Below, in pieces: positions 46,893 to 55,921 of a stretch of 64,000 nt of DNA (its first letter is position 1; every line of letters starts with the position of its first letter). A program made the position numbers and the translations under genes. The DNA is taken from contig NZ_QPJU01000003.1 of assembly GCF_003337425.1 (NCBI RefSeq), forward strand, positions 62,001 through 126,000, written 5' to 3'. Source of the stretch: Extensimonas vulgaris (GTDB lineage: Bacteria; Pseudomonadota; Gammaproteobacteria; Burkholderiales; Burkholderiaceae_C). The notes beneath the pieces are model-generated. The model was not told the origin of the DNA. It saw only the letters and a list, made by a program, of their open reading frames with translations, and searched no databases.

Positions 46893-47642
46893 ATGGAACT
46901 GGGTTTGCAAGGCAAGGTGGCCATCGTCACGGGGTCGGGGCGGGGGATTGGGGCGGAGACGGTGCGGGCGCTGGCCGAGGAAGGGGCGCGCGTGGTTGTG
47001 ACCGACATCGACGGTGCGGTGGCGGCCGAGACCTGCGCGGCGCTGCAGCGCGATGGGCTGCAGGCGATTGCGCTGGCGGCGGACGTGACGCGCAGCGCCG
47101 ACGTGGAGCGGCTCGTGCAGGCGGCGCTCGACGCCTTTGGCGGCGTGCACATCCTCGTGAACAACGCAGGCTTTGCGCGCGATGCGCGCATCGTCAAGCT
47201 CAGCGAGGCCGATTGGGACGCGGTGGTGGACACCATCCTCAAGGGGGCGTTTTTGTGCAGCAAGGCCGTGGTGCCGACCATGGCCGAGCAGCAGTGGGGG
47301 CGCATCATCAACATTTCTTCGCGCGCGCACCTGGGCAATCCGGGGCAGGCCAATTACTCGGCGGCCAAGGCGGGCATTCTGGGCTTCAGCAGTGCGCTGT
47401 CGCTGGAGCTCGGGCGCAACGGCATCACCGTGAACACCGTCGCGCCGGGCTTTATCGAGACCGACGGCGTGCGCAACCTGCCGCACTACGCCAAGATCAA
47501 GGAAAACGCCCTTGCGCGCACGCCCGTGGGCCGCGTGGGCCAGCCGCGCGACATCGCGAGCGCGGTGTGCTTTCTTGCGAGCGAGCTCGCGGGCTACGTG
47601 AGCGGCGCCGTGCTGCATGTGACGGGCGGGCGCTACGGCTGA
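46893..47642 (+). CDS. Short-chain dehydrogenase/reductase (FabG-like)
   Basis: This is a 249-residue classical SDR. The cofactor loop is VTGSGRGIGAE, VVVTDID suggests NAD preference, and NNAG, the catalytic ISS serine and YSAAK are present. It likely oxidises a 3-hydroxyacyl-CoA to the 3-oxo form in the CoA pathway encoded downstream. It is the first gene of a nine-gene co-directional cluster and begins immediately after a family B element. Confidence 0.88.
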   Translation: MELGLQGKVAIVTGSGRGIGAETVRALAEEGARVVVTDIDGAVAAETCAALQRDGLQAIALAADVTRSADVERLVQAALDAFGGVHILVNNAGFARDARIVKLSEADWDAVVDTILKGAFLCSKAVVPTMAEQQWGRIINISSRAHLGNPGQANYSAAKAGILGFSSALSLELGRNGITVNTVAPGFIETDGVRNLPHYAKIKENALARTPVGRVGQPRDIASAVCFLASELAGYVSGAVLHVTGGRYG

Positions 47643-47750
47643 CGGCGCGCGGCTGCTGCGTGCCGCGGCTACGGGCACCGACCCTGCGTTGCGGCTTCTT
47701 GCGCCGGCTTTTCCCCTGTTCTCCTTTCCACCCTTCACGGAAGATGCACC

Positions 47751-48899
47751 ATGGATTTTGGCTTTACCCCTGAACAAGACACGCTGCGCGACGCGGTGCG
47801 GCGCTTCATGCGCGAGCGTGTGGCGCCGCGCATCGACGAGTGCGAAAAGAAGCGCGAATTTGCCTGGGACTTGCTGCCGCAGCTGCAGCAGTTCGGCTAC
47901 CTGGGCGGGCTGCTGCCCGAGTCGGCGGGCGGCTTTGGGCTGCGTTACGTGGACTGGGCGATCTTGATGGAAGAGGCGGGCTACTGCTGGCTGTCGCTGC
48001 GCGTGATGATGAACTCGCTCAACATCATCGCCTCGCTGCTGCACCGCCACGGCACGCCCGCGCAACAGCAGCGCTTTCTCGCGCCGCTGCTCGCGGGCCA
48101 GCTGCGCCACTGGATGGCGATCACCGAGCCCAACCACGGCTCCAACGTGGCTGGCATCGAGACGCGCGCCGAAGACCGCGGCGACCATTACCTCGTCAAC
48201 GGCGAAAAGCTCTGGATCACCAACGGCATCCACGGCGACTTCGGCGTGCTCGTGGCGCGCACCTACAGCGCCACTTGCGACGGCGGCATCAGCCTGCTCC
48301 TGATCGACCGCCAGGAGACGCAGTACCAGGCGCGGCGCGCCGACGTGATGTTCATCCGCGCCACGGGCACCTCGCAGCTGAGCTTTCAAGACGCCATCGT
48401 GCCCAAGGCGAACCTGCTGGGCAAGGAGGGCGAGGGGCTCAAGTCCATCCTCACGGGGCTGAACTTCGGGCGCCTCAATGTGGCCATGGGCGCGGTGGGC
48501 GCGGCGCGTGCGGCGCTTGATTTGTCCATCGACTACGCCAAGCAGCGCAAGCAGTTCGGGCGCGTTATCGGCGGCTTTCAGCTCGTGCAAAAGCTCATCG
48601 TGGACATGATGGTGCGCTGCGAGGCGGCGCGCGCGCTCGGCTACCGCGCGGCCTGGACGCTGGACCAGGGTGGCACGGCGCGCACCGAATGCTCGATCGC
48701 CAAGCTCTACGCCGCCGAGGCCGCGCACGAGGTGGCCAGCATGGCGCTGCAGGTGCACGGCGGCTCGGGCTACAGCGAGGACTTGCCGATCGAGCGCATC
48801 TTCCGTGACACGCGCGGCGGCATGATCCCCGAAGGCACGACCGAGATCCAGACCCTGATCATCGGCCGCGAGGTGCTGGGGATTTCCGCCTTCCATTGA
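47751..48899 (+). CDS. Acyl-CoA dehydrogenase
   Basis: This is a 382-residue FAD enzyme. It has an N-terminal helical domain (FTPEQDTLRDAVRRFM), the central WMAITEPNHGSNVAG flavin-contact stretch, the ITNGIHGDFGVLVA region and the C-terminal QVHGGSGYSEDLPIER segment with a GTTE base motif (PEGTTEIQ). It introduces a 2,3-double bond in an acyl-CoA and passes electrons to ETF. It is distinct from the second dehydrogenase of the cluster (54145). Substrate unknown. Confidence 0.9.
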   Translation: MDFGFTPEQDTLRDAVRRFMRERVAPRIDECEKKREFAWDLLPQLQQFGYLGGLLPESAGGFGLRYVDWAILMEEAGYCWLSLRVMMNSLNIIASLLHRHGTPAQQQRFLAPLLAGQLRHWMAITEPNHGSNVAGIETRAEDRGDHYLVNGEKLWITNGIHGDFGVLVARTYSATCDGGISLLLIDRQETQYQARRADVMFIRATGTSQLSFQDAIVPKANLLGKEGEGLKSILTGLNFGRLNVAMGAVGAARAALDLSIDYAKQRKQFGRVIGGFQLVQKLIVDMMVRCEAARALGYRAAWTLDQGGTARTECSIAKLYAAEAAHEVASMALQVHGGSGYSEDLPIERIFRDTRGGMIPEGTTEIQTLIIGREVLGISAFH

Positions 48900-48912
48900 A
48901 AGAGGTGACACC

Positions 48913-50439
48913 ATGGGCATGAGCCTGCTCAAAGCCTTGCGCCTGAATGCGCGCCGCGTGCCGCAGCGCACGGCCCTGCGCTTTCGCGACACGCGGATGA
49001 GTTACGCCGAGCTCCTGCAGGCCACCGAACGCGCGATGTGCGCGCTGGCCGATCTGGGCATTGCGCCCGGCGAAAAGGTGCCGCTGCTGTCGTTCAACCA
49101 CCCCGACATGCTCGTGGCCTACTTTGCGCTCACGGGGTTGGGCGCGGTGCCGGCGCCGCTCAACTACCGCCTGAGCGACGACGACCTGCGCTACGGCATG
49201 GACGCCGCGCACGCGCGCTGGGCCTTGCTGGGTTCGGGCTTTGCCGAGCGCGCCGAGGCGCTCGCGAGCCCCGCGCGGCGCTGGATCTGGTTTGGCGACG
49301 CGGCTGCGCAGGCGCCGCAAGTCCCGCGCGCCGAGCTGCGCTGGGGCGATCTGCTCGCGCAGGCCGGCGGCACACCGCCCGAGGGACGTGACGGCAGCAC
49401 CATCATGCTGCACACCTCGGGCACCACGGGCCGGCCCAAGGGCGCGCTGCGCTCGCGCTTCGGCTTCGAGGAGCGCGCGATCGAGCAGGGCTTCGGCATG
49501 GACGACCACACCTTGTGCGTGCTGCCGCTGTGCCTGTCGGCGGGCTGCGTGTATGCGCTGCTGCCGCTGTACCTGGGCGCGAGCGTGTCGCTGCAAGAGC
49601 ACTTCGACGCGGGCGCGGTGCTCGACGCGATCGAGCGCGAGCGCATCCATTCGGCCATGCTGCTGCCCGCGATGCTGCAGCGCATAGTCGAGCACCCGCG
49701 CTTTGCCACGGCCGACCTGAGCAGCCTGCGCGTGATCCAGTCGGGCGCGGGCGCGATTCCCGCCGCGCTCAAGCGCACGCTGCTCGATCGGCTGGGCGAC
49801 GGCGTGCTCAACATCTACGCGGCCTCGACCGAGGTCGGGCCCTACGCCAACCTCAAAGGGCCCGAAGTGCGCGCGCATTTGGACGGCAATTGCGTGGGGC
49901 GGCCGTTTTTTGGCGTGGAGCTCAAACTGCTCGCCGACGACGGCCACGAAGTGCCCACGGGCGAGGTCGGCGAAATCTGCTGCCGCAGCGATTCGCAGTA
50001 CGACGGCTACTTCGAGGACGAGGCGCTCACCGCGAGCACGCGGCGCGGCGAATTCCTCACCGTGGGCGACCTCGGGCGCTTCGACGCGGACGGGCTGCTG
50101 TATTTCGTGGGCCGCAAGCGCGACATCATCAAAAGCGGCGGCATCAACGTGCACGCCTCCGAGATCGAAGATGTGCTGCAGCAACACCCCGCCGTGGCCG
50201 AGGCGCACTGCATCGGCCTGCCCGACGAGCGCTGGACGGAGCTGATCTGCGCCGTGATCGTGCTGCGCCCCGGCGCGCAGGCGAGCGCCGACGAGATCGC
50301 TGCGTTTGCCGCCGAGCGCCTCGCGCCCTACAAAAAGCCGCGCCGCGTGGTCTTCGTCGATGAAGTGCCGCGCAACCTCACGGGGCGCGTGCTCAAGGCC
50401 CAGCTGGTCGAGCAGGTGCTCGCGGGCGCGCACCGTTGA
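48913..50439 (+). CDS. Acyl-CoA synthetase (AMP-forming ligase)
   Basis: This is a 508-residue ANL-superfamily ligase. It has the P-loop-like MLHTSGTTGRPKGAL, the YAASTEVGPY motif, the hinge region FLTVGDLGRFDADGLLYFVG followed by RKRDIIKSGG, and the C-terminal lysine region NLTGRVLKAQLVEQ. It activates a carboxylic acid to its CoA thioester. It starts 13 bases after the dehydrogenase. The acid is not evident from the sequence; context suggests a medium or branched organic acid. Confidence 0.9.
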   Translation: MGMSLLKALRLNARRVPQRTALRFRDTRMSYAELLQATERAMCALADLGIAPGEKVPLLSFNHPDMLVAYFALTGLGAVPAPLNYRLSDDDLRYGMDAAHARWALLGSGFAERAEALASPARRWIWFGDAAAQAPQVPRAELRWGDLLAQAGGTPPEGRDGSTIMLHTSGTTGRPKGALRSRFGFEERAIEQGFGMDDHTLCVLPLCLSAGCVYALLPLYLGASVSLQEHFDAGAVLDAIERERIHSAMLLPAMLQRIVEHPRFATADLSSLRVIQSGAGAIPAALKRTLLDRLGDGVLNIYAASTEVGPYANLKGPEVRAHLDGNCVGRPFFGVELKLLADDGHEVPTGEVGEICCRSDSQYDGYFEDEALTASTRRGEFLTVGDLGRFDADGLLYFVGRKRDIIKSGGINVHASEIEDVLQQHPAVAEAHCIGLPDERWTELICAVIVLRPGAQASADEIAAFAAERLAPYKKPRRVVFVDEVPRNLTGRVLKAQLVEQVLAGAHR

Positions 50440-50441
50440 AA

Positions 50442-50475
50442 TGCTATTGAATAAAGAGCTGGTAGCGCTTGGTAC
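50442..50475. repeat. Short interspersed repeat, partial copy
   Basis: GCTATTGAATAAAGAGCTGG followed by TAGCGCTTGGTA resembles the repeat at 41835. It makes the 82-base gap between the ligase and the MaoC gene noticeably AT-rich. Confidence 0.5.
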
Positions 50476-50521
50476 ATCTACACGAAAGCCGTTTTTTATC
50501 TAAATTGTGTGAGGAATTTGC

Positions 50522-51010
50522 ATGAACATCCCCGCCCCCGCCTTGCAAGCCCGCCCGTTCTTTTTTGAAGACCTGAACGTGGGTGACTTTTTCGACAGCC
50601 CCACGCGCACCATCACCGAGGCCGACGTGGTCAACTTTGCCTGCCTGTCGGCGGACTTCAACCGCCTGCACGTCGATGCCGAATACGCCAAGGGCACGGC
50701 CTACGGCCAGCGCATCGCGCACGGGCTGCTGGTGCTCGCGGTGATGTCGGGCCTGGTCACGCGCATGCTGCTGAACCAGCACCTCGAGCCCAACCTGATG
50801 GGGCTGCTCGACATCCAGTGCCGCTTCCCCAAGCCGACCTTCATCGGCGACACCGTGCAGGTGCGCGTCTTCGTGGCCGAGAAAACCGCCACCTCCAAGC
50901 CCGACCGCGGCGTGGTCGCGTTCCGCCGCGAGGTGGTCAACCAGCGTGGCGAAGTCGTGGTCGAGGGCGTGTGGAAGCTGCTCGTGCGGCGCCGGCCCGT
51001 CGAGGTGTGA
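50522..51010 (+). CDS. MaoC-like (R)-specific enoyl-CoA hydratase
   Basis: This is a 162-residue hot-dog-fold hydratase. The catalytic Asp and His of hydratase 2 are seen as LSADFNRLHVDAEYAK, followed by GQRIAHGLLVLAVMSGL. It would hydrate a 2-enoyl-CoA to the 3-hydroxyacyl-CoA. A crotonase-type hydratase is also encoded in the cluster, so two stereochemically different hydrations may occur. Confidence 0.88.
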   Translation: MNIPAPALQARPFFFEDLNVGDFFDSPTRTITEADVVNFACLSADFNRLHVDAEYAKGTAYGQRIAHGLLVLAVMSGLVTRMLLNQHLEPNLMGLLDIQCRFPKPTFIGDTVQVRVFVAEKTATSKPDRGVVAFRREVVNQRGEVVVEGVWKLLVRRRPVEV

Positions 51011-51045
51011 AGCGTCCGTTTTCCCTCGTTTTGGAGCCCCGCCCT

Positions 51046-51837
51046 ATGAGCATCAAGACCGACATCGGCTTTACCACGCAAGACCAGATCTTCGTGCGCG
51101 GCCGCAATCTGAGCGAAGACATCCTCGGCAAGATGGACTTCATCGACATGATTTATTTCACCGCCACGGGCCAGGAGCCGAGCGCCCCCTTGCGCGCGAT
51201 GATGAACGCGATCATCGTCACCGCGACCGACCACGGCCTCACGCCCAGCGCGATCGCCGCGCGCATGACCATCCTGGGCGCGCCCGAGTCGCTGCAGGGC
51301 GCGGTGGCCGCCGGGCTGCTCGGCGCGGGCAACCACTTTCTCGGCACCATGCAAAACGCCGCGCAGTTCGCACAGGACCACATCGGCAGCCTGACGCTCG
51401 AGTCGCCTGACGCCGAAGTGGCCGCGCAGGCGCGCAGCGTGGTCAAAAGCTACCGCGCGGCCAAGCGCATCCTGCCCGGCATGGGCCACCCCATCCACAT
51501 CCACGGCGACCCGCGCACGCCGCGGCTGCGCCAGATCGCGCGCGACAACGGCTTCGACGGCAAGCACTGGCGCTTCATGTGCGCGGTGGAACAGGCCGCC
51601 AAGGACGAATACGGCCGCCTGCTGCCCATGAACGCCGCGGGCGCCGTGGGCGCGAGCGTCTCGGACATGGGCCTCGCGCCGATCTGGGCGCGCGCGTTTG
51701 CGCTGATCGGGCGCTCGGCCGGGCTGCTCGCGCACCTCATGGACGAGGCCGCGAAGCCGCTCGGGCAAAAAATCTGGGACTTGATCCTCGCGCAGGACGA
51801 CTCGGCCCAGCTCGCCGGCCTCGCGCCGCGCAACTGA
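51046..51837 (+). CDS. Citryl-CoA lyase-like protein (short citrate-synthase fold)
   Basis: This 263-residue protein has the citrate synthase large-domain pattern, including the active-site histidine motif LPGMGHPIHIHGDPR and the late SVSDMGLAPIWARAFALIGR segment with a possible catalytic aspartate. It is much shorter than citrate synthase (about 430 residues) and resembles citryl-CoA lyases, which cleave a tertiary hydroxyacyl-CoA to acetyl-CoA and an oxo acid. In this cluster it is the only candidate carbon-carbon lyase or thiolase substitute. The reaction is inferred. Confidence 0.8.
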   Translation: MSIKTDIGFTTQDQIFVRGRNLSEDILGKMDFIDMIYFTATGQEPSAPLRAMMNAIIVTATDHGLTPSAIAARMTILGAPESLQGAVAAGLLGAGNHFLGTMQNAAQFAQDHIGSLTLESPDAEVAAQARSVVKSYRAAKRILPGMGHPIHIHGDPRTPRLRQIARDNGFDGKHWRFMCAVEQAAKDEYGRLLPMNAAGAVGASVSDMGLAPIWARAFALIGRSAGLLAHLMDEAAKPLGQKIWDLILAQDDSAQLAGLAPRN

Positions 51838-51967
51838 GGATGGCGCGGCGCCGTCCTGCGCACGATGGCGTTGCCCATCTTCGCTTGCCCGCATTCCACC
51901 GCCGCACCTGACGGCCACCCCCCCCCCGAACCACCATTCCCTTTTTGCCACTGCTTTGAAAAACTCC

Positions 51968-53101
51968 ATGAACTTCGCCGCTTCCGCCTCTGCCCCCGCC
52001 CCGCTCGCGGGCCTGACCGTGCTCGATCTGACCGAACTGCTGCCCGGCCCCTACGCCACGCAGCAAATGGTCGAAATGGGCGCGACCGTGATCAAGGTCG
52101 AGCGCCCCGGCGGCGACAACGCGCGCGGCATGTTCCCGGGGCTGTTTGCCGCCGTGAACCGCGGCAAGAAAAGCATCGTGCTCGACCTCAAGACCGACGC
52201 CGACCGCGCCACGCTCCAGCAGCTCGCGCAGCAGGCCGACGTGCTCATCGAGGGCTACCGCCCCGGCGTCACGACGCGCCTGGGCATCGATTACGCGAGC
52301 CTCAGCGCGCTCAACCCGCGCCTCATTTATTGCTCGATCAGCGGCTACGGCCAGACCGGCCCGGCGCGCCTGTGGCCGGGGCACGACCTCAACTACGCAG
52401 GCATCGCCGGCGTGGTGGCGCTCTCGGGCCACGGCAGCGAGCCCGACTACAGCATCGGCATCCCCGTGGGCGACCTCGCCGCGGCGATGTACGCGCTCGT
52501 GAGCATCCTCGGCGCGCTGCACAGCCGCGCCCGCACGCAAAAGGGCCAGTACCTCGACGTGGCCATCACCGACGCGCTCGCGAGCTGGGTCGTGCCGCGC
52601 CTGGGCGTGTGGAACGAGGCGCGGCAAAAGGGCGAAGTGTTCGACAAGTCCAGGCTCATGAACCACCCCGGCTACGGCATCTTCCGCACCCAAGACCAGC
52701 GCTACATCACCATTGGCGCGATCGAGACGCCGTTCTGGCGCCGCCTCGTGCAGGCGCTCGAACTGAAAGAGTTTGCCGACCCGGCCTACGAGGACTTCGC
52801 CACGCGCAGCCAGGCCTACGAAGCCATCACCGCCGCGCTCGCGCAGCGCATCGCCACGCAGAGCTACGCGCACTGGGCCGCGCTGCTCGAGCGCGCCGAC
52901 GTGCCCTTCGGCCCGCTCAACACGCTCGACGACCTCGCCGACGATCCGCAGCTCAAGGCGCGCGGGCTGGTGCAGCACATAGGCAACGCGCAGATGATCG
53001 CCTTCCCCGTGCCCATGCAGGGCATCGCAGGCGTGGCGCAGGGCGTGCCCGCGCTCGGCGCGCACCAGGCCGAGGTGCTGCAAGCGCTCGCCACGCGCTG
53101 A
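51968..53101 (+). CDS. CaiB/BaiF family CoA-transferase
   Basis: This 377-residue class III CoA-transferase has the N-terminal VLDLTELLPGPYATQ and VIKVERPGGDNAR motifs, INGYGQ-like ISGYGQTGP, and the catalytic aspartate in GIPVGDLAAAM. It moves CoA between a pathway acyl-CoA and a carboxylate. Start ATG 51968 is preferred over an upstream TTG. With the ligase it gives two ways of activating acids in this cluster. Confidence 0.9.
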   Translation: MNFAASASAPAPLAGLTVLDLTELLPGPYATQQMVEMGATVIKVERPGGDNARGMFPGLFAAVNRGKKSIVLDLKTDADRATLQQLAQQADVLIEGYRPGVTTRLGIDYASLSALNPRLIYCSISGYGQTGPARLWPGHDLNYAGIAGVVALSGHGSEPDYSIGIPVGDLAAAMYALVSILGALHSRARTQKGQYLDVAITDALASWVVPRLGVWNEARQKGEVFDKSRLMNHPGYGIFRTQDQRYITIGAIETPFWRRLVQALELKEFADPAYEDFATRSQAYEAITAALAQRIATQSYAHWAALLERADVPFGPLNTLDDLADDPQLKARGLVQHIGNAQMIAFPVPMQGIAGVAQGVPALGAHQAEVLQALATR

Positions 53102-53185
53102 TTCAATCCGCCCCCCACACACGCGCGCCACCCATTGCATGGCAGATTCGCTTTCCAACCCCCGCCGCACGGCCAAGGAGCTCTC

Positions 53186-53998
53186 ATGGCAAGTCCAACA
53201 TTCGAAACCATCCACCTGGACATCGACGCGCTCGGGGTCGCGCGCCTCACGCTCGCGCGCCCCGACATGCACAACGCGCTCAACCCCACCATGTTCGAGG
53301 AAATCGACCAAGCGCTCGACACCATAGAGGCCGACCCGACGGCGCGCGTGGTGGTGCTCAGCGGCGCGGGCGAGAGCTTCTGCGCAGGCGGCGACTTCCG
53401 CTGGCAGCAAAGCCAGCGCGAGCAAAACCGCGCGAGCCGCATCCGCAGCGGCATGCCGCTGGCCCATGTGCTCGCGCGGCTCGACACCTTCGGGCGCCCC
53501 ATCATCGGCCGCATCAACGGCTCGGCCTACGGCGGCGGCGTCGGACTGATCTCGATCTGCGACGTGGTCGTGGCCGTGGACAGCGCCAAGATTTCGCTCA
53601 GCGAAGTGCGCCTGGGCCTGGTGCCCGCGACCATTTCACCTTATGTCGCAGCCAAGCTCGGCCCGAGCTACGCGCGCCGCGTGTTCTTGAACGGCAAGAT
53701 CATGAGCGCCGCCGAGGCGCAGCGCTACGGCCTGGTGCACGAGGTCGTCCCTGCGGCCGAGCTCGACCAGGCCGTGAACGCCGAAATCGACCTCGCGCTC
53801 GCCTGCGCCCCGGGCGCGGTGCAGATGACGAAAAAACTGGTGCAGTACGTGCTCGCGCACGACATGGCCGACAACCTGATCTACACCGTCGATCGCCTCG
53901 CCGACTTCTGGGAAACCGACGAAGCCCGCGAGGGCCTCACGAGCTTCTACGAAAAACGCGCCCCGGCCTGGCGCCGCAAGCACAGCGACAAGGCGTGA
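53186..53998 (+). CDS. Enoyl-CoA hydratase/isomerase (crotonase family)
   Basis: This is a 270-residue crotonase-fold enzyme. Oxyanion-hole segments GESFCAGGDFRW and GSAYGGGVGL and the acid in SLSEVRLGLVPA are seen. The FCAGGD and terminal FYEKRAPAW resemble methylglutaconyl-CoA hydratase-type members more than short-chain hydratases. AAGGAG at 53175-53180 sets the ATG at 53186. It should act on a branched or carboxylated enoyl-CoA. Confidence 0.87.
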   Translation: MASPTFETIHLDIDALGVARLTLARPDMHNALNPTMFEEIDQALDTIEADPTARVVVLSGAGESFCAGGDFRWQQSQREQNRASRIRSGMPLAHVLARLDTFGRPIIGRINGSAYGGGVGLISICDVVVAVDSAKISLSEVRLGLVPATISPYVAAKLGPSYARRVFLNGKIMSAAEAQRYGLVHEVVPAAELDQAVNAEIDLALACAPGAVQMTKKLVQYVLAHDMADNLIYTVDRLADFWETDEAREGLTSFYEKRAPAWRRKHSDKA

Positions 53999-54033
53999 GC
54001 ACCGTGCGCCAACCGTCCAAATTTCTAGAAAAT

Positions 54034-54080
54034 GCAATCAAAAAAGGAGCTGATTGCGCTTTGATATAAAGCGCTAGTTG
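54034..54080. repeat. Short interspersed repeat with hairpin
   Basis: CAATCAAAAAAGGAGCTG precedes GCGCTTT-GATAT-AAAGCGC (54056-54074). It sits in the 146-base AT-rich gap between the hydratase and second dehydrogenase genes and could stop or attenuate the transcript there. Confidence 0.55.
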
Positions 54081-54144
54081 GCATTTTTATAGGTATAAAT
54101 TCACAATCAAAAACGTAGCATTTAGCCCACCCAGGAGACCCACC

Positions 54145-55311
54145 ATGCGCTACACCCACGAACACCGCGAAATCCAGCAGACCCTCAAGCGCTTCATCGA
54201 CGACGAGATCAACCCCCATGTCGATGAATGGGAGGAGGCCGAAATCTTCCCCGCGCACGAGGTCTTCAAAAAACTCGGCAACCTGGGCCTGCTCGGGCTC
54301 ACCAAACCGCAGGAATACGGCGGCGCGGGGCTCGACTACAGCTACAGCGTGGCCATGGCCGAGGCGCTCGGGCACATCGAGTGCGGCGCGATTCCCATGG
54401 CCATCGGCGTGCAAACCGACATGTGCACGCCGGCGCTCGCGCGCTTTGGCAGCGACGAGCTGCGCCGGCAGTTCCTCGCACCCGCGATCGCGGGCGACAT
54501 GGTGGGCTGCATCGGCGTGTCCGAGCCCGGCGCGGGCAGCGACGTGGCGGGCATCAAGAGCCGCGCGCGCAAGGACGGCGACGACTACGTCATCAGCGGC
54601 CAGAAGATGTGGATCACCAACAGCCTGCAGGCCGACTGGATGTGCATGCTGGTCAACACCGGCGATGGCCCCATCCACAAGAACAAAACCTTGGTCATGG
54701 TGCCCATGCGCGAAAACGGCAAGCTGCGCCCCGGCATCGAGGTCGCGCGCAAGATCAAGAAAATCGGCATGAACGCGAGCGACACGGGTCTGATCTACTT
54801 CGACGAGGTGCGCGTGCCGCAGCGCTACCGCATCGGCGAGGAGGGCAAGGGCTTCATCTACCAGATGCAGCAGTTCCAGGAGGAGCGCTTGTGGGCCGCG
54901 GCGAGCTGCCTGCAGTCGCTCACCAACTGCATCCAGTGGACCATCGAATGGGCGCAGGAGCGCAAGTTGTTCGGCGGCGCGCTGGCTGACAAACAGTGGG
55001 TGCAGTTCAAGCTCGCCGAGCTCAAGGCCGAGGTCGAGGCGCTGCGAGCGCTGGTGTACCAGGCGTGCGAGCACTACGTCGCCGGCGAAGACGTGACCGA
55101 GTGGGCCACCATGGCCAAGCTCAAGGCCGGACGCCTGAACCGCATCGTGCCCGACACCTGCCTGCAGTTCTGGGGCGGCATGGGTTTCACCTGGGAAAAC
55201 AAGGTGTCGCGCATGTACCGCGACGGGCGCATCGCCTCGATCGGCGGCGGCGCCGACGAAGTCATGCTCGGCATCCTGGCGAAGATCATGCGCATAGGTT
55301 CGCAGAGCTGA
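54145..55311 (+). CDS. Acyl-CoA dehydrogenase, citronellyl-CoA dehydrogenase-like subgroup
   Basis: This 388-residue FAD enzyme has CIGVSEPGAGSDVAGI, WITNSLQADWMCML and a C-terminal WGGMGFTWENKVSRMYRD. Where many acyl-CoA dehydrogenases have the catalytic EGT motif, it has SIGGGADEVM, as in isovaleryl- and citronellyl-CoA dehydrogenase relatives whose base lies elsewhere. This points to a branched substrate. Its N-terminus (MRYTHEHREIQQTLKRFI) is normal. It is the second dehydrogenase of the cluster. Confidence 0.88.
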   Translation: MRYTHEHREIQQTLKRFIDDEINPHVDEWEEAEIFPAHEVFKKLGNLGLLGLTKPQEYGGAGLDYSYSVAMAEALGHIECGAIPMAIGVQTDMCTPALARFGSDELRRQFLAPAIAGDMVGCIGVSEPGAGSDVAGIKSRARKDGDDYVISGQKMWITNSLQADWMCMLVNTGDGPIHKNKTLVMVPMRENGKLRPGIEVARKIKKIGMNASDTGLIYFDEVRVPQRYRIGEEGKGFIYQMQQFQEERLWAAASCLQSLTNCIQWTIEWAQERKLFGGALADKQWVQFKLAELKAEVEALRALVYQACEHYVAGEDVTEWATMAKLKAGRLNRIVPDTCLQFWGGMGFTWENKVSRMYRDGRIASIGGGADEVMLGILAKIMRIGSQS

Positions 55312-55342
55312 TCTCCACCCACTTTTTGCGAAAAAGGACTCC

Positions 55343-55795
55343 ATGAGCGGCACCTACATTCAAGAAAAACTCCGCCCCAACCACTGCTTCGGCTGCGGGC
55401 CGGACAACCCCTACGGGCTGCAGATCCACAGCTTTTGGGAGGGCGACGAAGTCGTCTGCCGCTGGACGCCCAAGCACTACATGACCGGCCCGCCCAACTT
55501 TCTCTACGGCGGCATCTCGGCGAGCCTGATCGACTGCCACTCGCTCAACGCCGCCATCGCTTGGGCCAACCGCCAGGCCGGGCATGAGGACGCGTTCGAC
55601 CCTGAGCTTTTCATGGTCACGGGCACGATGACGATCAAGTACCACAAGCCCGTGCCCATGCGCGAGGTGGAGCTGCGCGCGCGCATCGCCAAGGTCGAGG
55701 GCCGCAAATACCTCGTGCACACCGACGTCCTGAGCGACGGCGAGCGCTGCGTGAGCGGCGAGGTGCTGGCGATACGCATTGCGCGCATGGGGTAA
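55343..55795 (+). CDS. PaaI-type acyl-CoA thioesterase
   Basis: This 150-residue hot-dog-fold protein has the opening NHCFGCGPDNPYGL and the LYGGISASLIDCHS helix that carry the active site in this thioesterase group. It may release the final product or rescue CoA from dead-end thioesters in the cluster. It is the last gene of the nine-gene run; 126 bases separate it from the binding-protein gene. Confidence 0.85.
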   Translation: MSGTYIQEKLRPNHCFGCGPDNPYGLQIHSFWEGDEVVCRWTPKHYMTGPPNFLYGGISASLIDCHSLNAAIAWANRQAGHEDAFDPELFMVTGTMTIKYHKPVPMREVELRARIAKVEGRKYLVHTDVLSDGERCVSGEVLAIRIARMG

Positions 55796-55921
55796 AAAAC
55801 GGCCGTTGGCGCAGTAGCAGGCAGTTTCACCGAGATCAAAGCTGATGTGCCTGCAAGGAGCGGATGCGAACCAGAAGTTTCGCGCCGCACGCAGTTACCG
55901 CTGGTTAAACTTGCGGCCATC

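Noticed and set aside
46608-48992. Long minus-strand open frame opposite the SDR and acyl-CoA dehydrogenase
   Set aside because: It runs through a mobile element and two well-supported genes; no conserved motif was found.
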